Shown here: in pieces, positions 1 through 5,797 of the stretch | Position numbering within the stretch: position 1 is the stretch's first letter | How the letters are laid out: each line of letters begins with the position of its first letter | NCBI GenBank assembly: GCA_031254385.1 | Contig: JAIRUO010000038.1 | Span: forward strand, 1 to 7,007 | Reading direction: 5' to 3' | Length of the DNA stretch: 7,007 bases | From: Treponema sp. | GTDB taxonomy: Bacteria; Spirochaetota; Spirochaetia; Treponematales; Breznakiellaceae | The notes under the pieces: model-generated | What the model was told of the DNA's origin: nothing | What the model saw: the letters and a program-made list of their open reading frames with translations, nothing else | Databases searched by the model: none | Made by a program: the position numbers and the translations under genes

Positions 1-597
1 ACTCCCCAATGGAAAGAAAGAAGTTTCCATGAAAGATGGGTTGCCGGGGATACCATGAATATGTCCATAGGCCAGGGCTATACCCTGGTAACTCCTTTGC
101 AAATGGCAAACATGACCGCAATGGTGGTAAATGACGGGGTCGTATACGAACCTCACCTTCTAAAAGAAATACGAGATCCCATGACCGGAGCCATTGAGCA
201 GAGCGTACAGCGCCAGGTTCTTCACAGAAGCAATATTGCGGCTGATGTTTTCAAGAGAGTACGCGACGATATGCGCGGTGTTATCAGTGAAGGAACCGCC
301 AGGTATCCTCTAAATATAGGCGCCGTGGAAATAGCTGGGAAAACCGGCACCGGAGAAGTTGGGTTTCAGGACAGATGGCATTCCTGGTTTACATCTTTTG
401 CACCATATCAAACAGATAACCCAGAAGAAAGAATTGTAGTAACAGTTTTGGTAGAAGCGGCAAACGATTGGGAATGGTGGGCCCCCTATGCCTCCGCGAT
501 AATCTATCAGGGCATTTTCGCAAACCAGACTTACGAAGAGGCCATACGTACCTTGGGTATACAAAACTCGCAGCCCATAAGCGGTTGGCGCGAATAA
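1..597 (+). CDS. mrdA: Penicillin-binding protein 2 (class B transpeptidase), C-terminal part
   Basis: This is the C-terminal 198 residues of a class B PBP, which cross-links peptidoglycan on the periplasmic side of the inner membrane; PBP2 does so for side-wall elongation with RodA and MreBCD. The reading frame is open to base 1, so the ATG at 55 is internal and the gene is cut by the window edge. Visible family marks are GDTMNMSIGQG just before and after base 55, a typical PBP2 stretch, followed by TPLQMAN, and the active-site KTG triad at bases 340-348 in AGKTGTGE. The WHSWFTSFAPY segment after it matches PBP2 better than FtsI. The catalytic SxxK serine and SxN motif would lie upstream and cannot be checked. 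The gene ends with TAA at 595-597, 11 bases before the next gene, so the two probably share a transcript. The main alternative is another class B PBP such as FtsI. Confidence 0.9.
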   Translation, partial: TPQWKERSFHERWVAGDTMNMSIGQGYTLVTPLQMANMTAMVVNDGVVYEPHLLKEIRDPMTGAIEQSVQRQVLHRSNIAADVFKRVRDDMRGVISEGTARYPLNIGAVEIAGKTGTGEVGFQDRWHSWFTSFAPYQTDNPEERIVVTVLVEAANDWEWWAPYASAIIYQGIFANQTYEEAIRTLGIQNSQPISGWRE

Positions 598-608
598 GCT
601 CAGTGTCA

Positions 609-3092
609 ATGGAAACCCACTATGTAAATCCCCTTCATGATTTGGGGGAATTGCTTTTAACTGTTGAAAAACCCGATCGATATATAGGCGGCGAATACGG
701 ACTGCTGGCAAAAAAAGAAGCCCCCTTCCAGACAATTATAGCCTTTCCCGATCTATACGAAATAGGAATGTCTAATAACGCCATGCGTATTCTTTATAAC
801 TCTATAAACAGGATAGAAGGTATATCCTGTGACAGGGTTTTTGCAGTTGCCCCTGACTTTGAAAGTCTGCTAAGAAAGCGCAATATTCCCCTCTACGGCC
901 TTGAAACAGGGATTAGCTTAAAAAGTGCTTGTTTAATCATGTTCACTCTGGGCTATGAATTGGGCATAACAAACGTGCTTAATATGCTCGATCTTGGCGG
1001 TATTCCCATCCGCTCCGCCGACCGCAAAGAAGAAGACCCAATAGTCATTATGGGGGGGCCCTGCGTTTCAAATCCCTTACCGTACTCTGCGTTTATTGAC
1101 TGTTTCTGGATAGGCGAGGCCGAAGGCGGTTTCTTTGAACTCCTTAAAGAAGTCCGGAATATTAAGGGAAGGGGAGGGGAGAGGCAGGACAGAATAAAAA
1201 AAATGTTATCTCACCCTTCTGTCTGGGGGCAAGGAAAAAAAGAAGCTGTCAGGGCCATAGACCTGAATTTTGGCACAGGGGAAATCAGAAAAACTGTTTT
1301 TCCCGTACCTGTCATGAAAGTGATCCAACATCACGGCGCAGTGGAAATAATGAGAGGCTGCGCAAACGGCTGCCGTTTCTGCCATGCCGGATTCTGGTAC
1401 AGGCCAATGCGTCAGAAAAACGCCAGCTTGATTCAGGAAGAAGCCGCCGCTTTTATTAATGAAGGCGGCTACAGGGAAATAAGCCTTTCTTCTCTTTCCA
1501 CCGGAGACTACTGCGGCTTGGGCGATCTTGTAGACGCTCTAAACCATAAATATAAAAAAAGGAATATTAGTTTTCAGCTTCCGTCCTTAAAAGTTTCTAG
1601 TTTTTCCCTTGGCCTTTTAGAAAAAATATCAGAGGTACGGAAGAGCGGCCTTACCTTTGCCGTTGAAACCCCAGAAGATTATCAGCAATTAAGCATTAAC
1701 AAAACAGTAACTCTAGAAAGCGTCATCGCCATAATACGGGAAGCTAAAAAGATTGGCTGGCGGGGCGCCAAATTTTATTTTATGATTGGCCTTCCTCTGG
1801 ATTCGGAAAACAGTACAGAAGCTATTAACAACGGTTCGATATCTTATGAAGACGCCATTGTTAATTTTGTACTTACAGCCGCAAAAGAAACCGGAATGCA
1901 CTTTAACATTAACCTGGGCACCTTTGTGCCAAAACCGCACACCCCTTACCAGTGGGCAGGGCAATTAGATGAAGACGCGGCCTTTAATAAAATGAACTAT
2001 ATTCGGGAACGTTTAAAAAAAAGAGGCCACAAAGTTGGCATTCAGGATCCTTTTATTTCTGTAATCGAAGGCATATTTAGCCGGGGAGATGAAAGCATCG
2101 GAGCCCTGATAGAAGAAGCCTGGAAACAAGGCTGCCGCCTTGATGCCTGGACTGAATACCTTAAGCGGGACACCTGGAGGGAATTACTTTTATCGTACAA
2201 AACACAAATTGATTCCATAATGCAACCCAGAGATATTAATTCCCCCTCGCCCTGGGATTTTATAAATTCAGGTATTAGCAAGGCATACATAAAAATTCAA
2301 AATGAATTATCATTAAAAAGAGAAATTACTTTACCATGTGAAAAAAATTGTACACATCCTTGCGGCCTGTGCAATGATAATAAAAAGGTTCAGATTGTCA
2401 AAAATATCATACAGCCAGAAACTACAATGAAGGATAATAAATCACGGAGTAACACGGAGTTTCACGGAGATGATTCAAAAAATGAATTACCCAACATAGT
2501 ATCATATATTTCTGCAAAACCATCTACAGGGCGCATTATATTTTCTTTTTGCAAAGAGGGAAGCGCTGTTTTTTATTCCCATCTTGCAATCATGGAATTG
2601 TTTTCAATGGCCTTTACTAGAGCCGCAATTCCTGTAGCCTGTACAAAAGGCTTTAATCCGCTTCCTGTCATGGAAATTGTATCTCCATTGGCAGTTGGTA
2701 TTTTAGCTTCCAATGAAATAGCCATGATTGAACTTATAACGCAGTCTTTGCCACTTGGGGCGCATATAGATCCAGAAACATTTCTTGAAAGAATGAACTC
2801 TGTGCTGGTTTCGGGAATTAGAATAAACAAAGCAATTGGCATAAGTGTTCCCTTTGGCGAAAAAAAACATTCTCTTTCTTCAAGGCTATGGGGCAGTTTA
2901 TATGAAGATCAAATTTCAAACAAATCTGAATACATTCTATTTAAAGAAGAAAAAAAATATCGCTTGGACAAAATCGCAAGGGACGGCTCTTTATGGGGCC
3001 TAAGGCGTTTAGAAGTGCTTGCCCGGAACCCAAATGCTGATGAAGATACTGGAATATCATTTTTTGAAACCTTTGGCCGTCTTTATCCTTAA
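609..3092 (+). CDS. Radical SAM protein with B12-binding-like N-terminus fused to a DUF2344 domain
   Basis: An 827-residue protein of the uncharacterised family in which a TIGR03960-type radical SAM unit is joined to a TIGR03936/DUF2344 unit; the reaction it catalyses is not known. Residues about 20-190 resemble a B12-binding Rossmann domain (VLNMLDLGGIPIRSADR, IVIMGGPC), but I see no DxHxxG cobalamin-ligand motif. The radical SAM cluster motif is C251-x3-C255-x2-C258. Further family marks are FYFMIGLP, the FVPKPHTPYQW stretch and SRGDESIGALIEEAW. A cysteine group (C577, C581, C585, C588) closes this unit. After a linker at about 589-641, DUF2344 covers about 642-748 (YSHL, KGFNPLP, SPLAVG). 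An upstream extension is open to 468 but overlaps mrdA in another frame and shows no family similarity, so I start at ATG 609, where the protein-like sequence begins. GTG 603 is possible, and neither start has a clear ribosome binding site. In many bacteria this family lies near cell-shape genes or RNase G/L21 genes, which fits the mrdA neighbour. Confidence 0.9.
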   Translation: METHYVNPLHDLGELLLTVEKPDRYIGGEYGLLAKKEAPFQTIIAFPDLYEIGMSNNAMRILYNSINRIEGISCDRVFAVAPDFESLLRKRNIPLYGLETGISLKSACLIMFTLGYELGITNVLNMLDLGGIPIRSADRKEEDPIVIMGGPCVSNPLPYSAFIDCFWIGEAEGGFFELLKEVRNIKGRGGERQDRIKKMLSHPSVWGQGKKEAVRAIDLNFGTGEIRKTVFPVPVMKVIQHHGAVEIMRGCANGCRFCHAGFWYRPMRQKNASLIQEEAAAFINEGGYREISLSSLSTGDYCGLGDLVDALNHKYKKRNISFQLPSLKVSSFSLGLLEKISEVRKSGLTFAVETPEDYQQLSINKTVTLESVIAIIREAKKIGWRGAKFYFMIGLPLDSENSTEAINNGSISYEDAIVNFVLTAAKETGMHFNINLGTFVPKPHTPYQWAGQLDEDAAFNKMNYIRERLKKRGHKVGIQDPFISVIEGIFSRGDESIGALIEEAWKQGCRLDAWTEYLKRDTWRELLLSYKTQIDSIMQPRDINSPSPWDFINSGISKAYIKIQNELSLKREITLPCEKNCTHPCGLCNDNKKVQIVKNIIQPETTMKDNKSRSNTEFHGDDSKNELPNIVSYISAKPSTGRIIFSFCKEGSAVFYSHLAIMELFSMAFTRAAIPVACTKGFNPLPVMEIVSPLAVGILASNEIAMIELITQSLPLGAHIDPETFLERMNSVLVSGIRINKAIGISVPFGEKKHSLSSRLWGSLYEDQISNKSEYILFKEEKKYRLDKIARDGSLWGLRRLEVLARNPNADEDTGISFFETFGRLYP
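2443..2469 (+). repeat. Three-unit CACGGAG repeat inside the radical SAM gene linker
   Basis: Three exact CACGGAG cores start at 2443, 2453 and 2463, a period of 10 bases. They lie in the codons for residues 612-620, between the cysteine cluster and DUF2344. The period is not a multiple of three, so the peptide itself does not repeat (S-R-S-N-T-E-F-H-G). The repetition therefore belongs to the DNA rather than the protein, as expected for a small repeat that landed in a tolerant linker without breaking the frame. Confidence 0.8.
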
Positions 3093-3117
3093 AATTAAAT
3101 TTTTTTAGAAATCATCG

Positions 3118-3189
3118 CACAAAGGCTCGAAGGTACTAAGGCACTAAGGTAGTACGGAATTATGACTTCGTGCCTCTGTGTCTTTGTGT
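3118..3189. repeat. Two facing 8-base repeat arrays in the convergent gap; possible long hairpin
   Basis: Bases 3118-3157 divide into five contiguous octamers: CACAAAGG, CTCGAAGG, TACTAAGG, CACTAAGG and TAGTACGG. After eight bases, 3166-3189 divides into CTTCGTGC, CTCTGTGT and CTTTGTGT, whose reverse complements (GCACGAAG, ACACAGAG, ACACAAAG) belong to the same family. The arrays face each other: 3118-3140 can pair with 3166-3188 at 17 of 23 positions, leaving a 25-base loop. The element lies between two convergent transcription units and could stop transcripts or shield 3' ends from either side. There is no T-run directly after the stem on either strand, so it is not a standard intrinsic terminator. 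The rest of the gap (3190-3287) shows no gene, clear hairpin or promoter. Confidence 0.75.
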
Positions 3190-3287
3190 GAGCTAAATTC
3201 CAAATATATTCAAGTAGACAGAACACGCATTATGAATAGTAAAATATAGGGGATAATCCAGCGTAGCAGACCATTAAACTACCTACC

Positions 3288-4073
3288 CTAAAGATTATCA
3301 GGAAGTTTGAAAACCCCGACAAAATTTGGAGAACTATAAAGACCAGCGTAGGTGCGAGAATCAAAACCTGTCGCAACAATAAACATAGCCACATAGGAAT
3401 TACTTGGTGATGCATTCGGTTTATCTGCTACGTCGTTGTTTATATTTGCGGCATTGATATAATTTGGATTTCGAATATCATTACTATTTACAAAATAACC
3501 ATCCGGCATAAGCTGAAAACCGGCTGAACTGTTGCGAAGTAGATCATTTCCTCCTGTACCTGAATCCACGTCCAATACAAGATAAGGATTTCTATTGGAG
3601 CCAAAGTTAATGATCAACTTTCTATTAAGAACAGAATTTGACAATATCAAATCAATATCACCATTTTCCAGTTTCAGCGGATAATAATTCCTATTGCGGA
3701 AGAGATTGGGTATTGAGGAACCACCCATGCTGCTGTTACTGATATATGGACTTATCTGGTTATAGTCACTGGCAAGAGTGCTATTTATGATGAAAAAATT
3801 TGATGTCGATGGGATTTCTACGATGGCATCACTTGCATCGCTTATATATATCTTATAATAAATCACAAAATGAGTAAAATAGTTGTTGGTGCTGTTATCA
3901 TCAGGAATTTGAATTTCTACCTTGGTATTCAATTCCCTTCTGATATTTCCCGCCGGAACAGGATACAGATAAGGATAGTCTTCAATACCGCAGGAAAAAA
4001 ATAACAGAAAACATACCACAAATGGGAATATAGTTTTGTTTGTTGTTTTTCTTAAGTCTTTAAATTTCACCAC
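3288..4073 (-). CDS. Putative lipoprotein, function unknown
   Basis: A 261-residue protein that I do not recognise. It starts with a basic stretch (KFKDLRKTTNK), then a hydrophobic segment, then LFFSC with the cysteine at residue 28. This is a lipoprotein signal with the loose lipobox usual in spirochaetes, so the mature protein is probably lipid-anchored at the inner or outer membrane. The remainder is rich in Asn, Ser and Tyr with alternating hydrophobic residues, suggesting beta structure, and has no catalytic motif that I can name. The start is GTG at 4073, seven bases after the TPR gene stop. A second GTG follows at 4070 and is equally plausible given the short distance to the AGGGGG site at 4080-4075. 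The stop is TAG at 3290-3288. The gene is visibly more AT-rich than the three genes before it. It is the last member of the minus-strand set. Confidence 0.8.
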   Translation of the reverse strand: MVKFKDLRKTTNKTIFPFVVCFLLFFSCGIEDYPYLYPVPAGNIRRELNTKVEIQIPDDNSTNNYFTHFVIYYKIYISDASDAIVEIPSTSNFFIINSTLASDYNQISPYISNSSMGGSSIPNLFRNRNYYPLKLENGDIDLILSNSVLNRKLIINFGSNRNPYLVLDVDSGTGGNDLLRNSSAGFQLMPDGYFVNSNDIRNPNYINAANINNDVADKPNASPSNSYVAMFIVATGFDSRTYAGLYSSPNFVGVFKLPDNL

Positions 4074-4080
4074 TCCCCCT
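4074..4080 (-). promoter_or_regulatory. Ribosome binding site of the lipoprotein gene
   Basis: On the minus strand AGGGGGA fills the whole gap between the TAA of the TPR gene (4083-4081) and the GTG at 4073. The purine run abuts GTG 4073 and is about four bases from GTG 4070, which leaves the start uncertain. The arrangement favours re-initiation by ribosomes that finish the TPR gene. Confidence 0.6.
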
Positions 4081-4779
4081 TTATTGCAATAAGGTCAGGT
4101 ACAAAATTCTGCTATGGGCCAGGCTCACCCAAACCTGATCCTGAGGCCACTTATTCACCAAGGTCTGATAAGCAAAAAGAGCGTCAAAATAGCTTCCCTG
4201 GATTTCGTAAAGGCGGCCAATGGAAAACTGTGCTCTGGGGGCAGCCGGAAACAAATCTTCAAACTCCAGAGCCTTTTCATATAGTTCGATTGCCCTGCTG
4301 ATATTGTTTTGTTCCTCCGCGGCAACCGCGGCGTTAAAATACGCTACAGGAGCAAAGTAGGTTTTTCTCCCTGCGTAGGCCGCATCAAGCCAGGCGTTCT
4401 CTGCACTATACCAACTTCCTTGCTCAGTATAAATTGAAGCGCTGATGGCATAAGCTCTGGCAGCGGCGTAACCGGAGTTTCTTTTTTGGAAATCCTCAAG
4501 ATCATTCAAAAGGCCATAAAGCGCTAACTGCAGCGAGGTCTGGTCTGTTTCATCATCAGCATAAGACAATGAATACATGATGGCATCGTATCTGCGACTC
4601 AATTCATCAACCTTGGTTAATGCCCTGGACCTTACGTATTCCCTGATCGAAAGAAACGCGACCAGGGCTATAATTAGCCCGAGTAATACGGCTATGCCAA
4701 TAATTAGGGGCTTGCGATTCCTCTGTATAAAATCGTTGAGTTTTTCACCGATGCTTAAATTTTCAGTTTTTCCCGCCAT
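4081..4779 (-). CDS. Membrane-anchored tetratricopeptide repeat protein
   Basis: A 232-residue protein with a short polar N-terminus, one transmembrane helix at about 25-45 (after QRNRK and before REYVRSR) and a helical domain behind it. I see three TPR-like units at about 104-137, 143-175 and 181-213, with typical patterns such as AYFNAAVAAEEQNNISRAIELYEKALEF and RLYEIQGSYFDALFAYQTLV read in part. The layout resembles YfgM-type proteins: a single N-terminal anchor with a periplasmic TPR domain that binds other proteins, for example near the secretion machinery. That orientation is inferred, since basic residues flank both ends of the helix. The start is ATG 4779 with AAGGAG 11 bases upstream. 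The gene lies eight bases after the sigma-54 activator and seven before the lipoprotein gene, so a shared transcript is likely. A function in envelope protein handling together with the lipoprotein is only a guess. Confidence 0.85.
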   Translation of the reverse strand: MAGKTENLSIGEKLNDFIQRNRKPLIIGIAVLLGLIIALVAFLSIREYVRSRALTKVDELSRRYDAIMYSLSYADDETDQTSLQLALYGLLNDLEDFQKRNSGYAAARAYAISASIYTEQGSWYSAENAWLDAAYAGRKTYFAPVAYFNAAVAAEEQNNISRAIELYEKALEFEDLFPAAPRAQFSIGRLYEIQGSYFDALFAYQTLVNKWPQDQVWVSLAHSRILYLTLLQ

Positions 4780-4787
4780 ATTCTTTG

Positions 4788-5792
4788 CTACTCCTTGGGG
4801 TTGTTTATGTTCAATTCTTTAATCAGCCTGGATAAATAGGTACGCTGTATATCCAAGGCTTTGGCGGTTTCGGTCTGGTTCCAGTTATTCTCCATCAAAA
4901 CCGTCCGTATATAGCTTGCCTTAAAAGCGTTGACCGCGCTTTTTAAGTTCCTCTCTCCGTCCTGGTAAATTAGGTGAGTTTTGAGGAGCAGGTCCTCCCC
5001 TAGTATCTGTTTATCTTTGCCGATAACGCAGGCTCTTTCAATACAGTTTTCCAGTTCCCTGATATTCCCGGGCCATGAATAAGAAAGCATTATTTCTACG
5101 GCCTCTTCAGAAAAACCGTCAAAGTGTTTTTTCGTTTTCCTCATAAATTTACGGAGGAAAAAATCCGCCAGTTCTGGAATATCTTCTGGCCGCTGCCTTA
5201 GAGGCGGTATATAAAGGGGAAGCACATTAAGGCGGTAATACAAATCGTTGCGGAATTGGCCGCTTTCCACCTGTTTTTCTATGTCTTTGTTGGTCGCCGT
5301 AAGAATACGGACATCAACAGTTTGCGTAACATCAGATCCCAATTTTTCAAAGGATTTTTCCTGGATGACTCGGAGTAATTTTGCTTGCAGCGGCAGTGTC
5401 AGATCTCCAATTTCGTCAAGAAAAATGGTGCCCCCGTCAGCCTGTTCAAAACGGCCTAGCCTGGCGGAAATCGCGCTGGTAAACGCGCCTTTGACATGCC
5501 CAAACAACTCGCTCTCCATTAATCCTTCTGGAAGCGCGGCGCAATTGACCCGCACAAAAGGCATATTTTTTCTGGCGCTGCGAAGATGTATCTGTTCCGC
5601 AAAAAGCTCCTTCCCTACCCCGCTTTCTCCCAGAATAAGTACCAGCGAATCTGTCTTTGCCGCACGATCAATGATTTCGAGCTTTTCCAGTATCACCGGG
5701 CTTTTGGCAATAAGGGTATGATAATCCTGCGTTGTTTTCGGCTCAACCGGAGAATTGGATTTCTTCGCATCGACTTTAGACAACATACCCAC
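4788..5792 (-). CDS. Sigma-54-dependent transcriptional activator (AAA+ and Fis HTH, no receiver domain)
   Basis: A 334-residue bacterial enhancer-binding protein, which uses ATP hydrolysis to open promoters bound by sigma-54 RNA polymerase. The AAA+ domain spans about 30-260: Walker A GESGVGKE at 55-62, sigma-54 contact loop GAFTSA at 102-107 (usual form GAFTGA), Walker B IFLDE at 123-127, ATN at 166-168, the arginine-containing FRNDLYYRL at 180-188 and sensor II WPGNIREL at 240-247. A Fis-type helix-turn-helix lies at about 303-326 (NQTETAKALDIQRTYLSRLI). Only about 30 polar residues precede the AAA+ domain, so there is no receiver, GAF or PAS domain; this is the PspF-like layout, where control comes from a partner protein or from expression level. 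The start is GTG 5792, with GGAG eight bases upstream; ATG 5786 would place that site 14 bases away. It follows the S1 stop by five bases. Confidence 0.93.
   Translation of the reverse strand: MGMLSKVDAKKSNSPVEPKTTQDYHTLIAKSPVILEKLEIIDRAAKTDSLVLILGESGVGKELFAEQIHLRSARKNMPFVRVNCAALPEGLMESELFGHVKGAFTSAISARLGRFEQADGGTIFLDEIGDLTLPLQAKLLRVIQEKSFEKLGSDVTQTVDVRILTATNKDIEKQVESGQFRNDLYYRLNVLPLYIPPLRQRPEDIPELADFFLRKFMRKTKKHFDGFSEEAVEIMLSYSWPGNIRELENCIERACVIGKDKQILGEDLLLKTHLIYQDGERNLKSAVNAFKASYIRTVLMENNWNQTETAKALDIQRTYLSRLIKELNINNPKE
4791..4796 (-). promoter_or_regulatory. Ribosome binding site of the TPR gene
   Basis: AAGGAG on the minus strand lies within the last two sense codons (Lys-Glu) of the sigma-54 activator, directly before its TAG stop, and 11 bases before ATG 4779. 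This is the strongest Shine-Dalgarno match in the window and supports the chosen start and translational coupling. Confidence 0.75.
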
Positions 5793-5797
5793 CGGAT

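Noticed and set aside
585..601. Partial sigma-54 promoter-like match (TTGGCGCG followed by GC) before the radical SAM gene
   Set aside because: The GG and GC elements are one base too far apart, and TTGC is missing, so it does not meet the -24/-12 rule. The close spacing to mrdA also makes a promoter here unnecessary.
468..608. Longer N-terminus for the radical SAM protein, from an ATG at 468
   Set aside because: The extra 47 residues lie in a different frame over the well-conserved end of the PBP2 gene and show no family similarity; protein-like sequence begins at 609.
310..735. Minus-strand frame of 141 codons over the PBP2/radical SAM junction
   Set aside because: It is the reverse shadow of two well-supported genes and its protein has no recognisable motif.
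3118..3189. CRISPR array
   Set aside because: Units are contiguous 8-mers with no spacers and no cas genes nearby.
3093..3190. Standard intrinsic terminator for either gene set
   Set aside because: The T-run at 3100-3106 comes before the hairpin on the plus strand, and neither strand has a T-run directly after the stem, so only a non-standard role can be proposed.
3230..3415. A 61-residue hydrophobic frame on the minus strand across the end of the lipoprotein gene
   Set aside because: It overlaps the lipoprotein gene in another frame, has no ribosome binding site and is probably a chance product of AT-rich sequence. The lipoprotein frame itself ends cleanly, so a frameshift is not needed.
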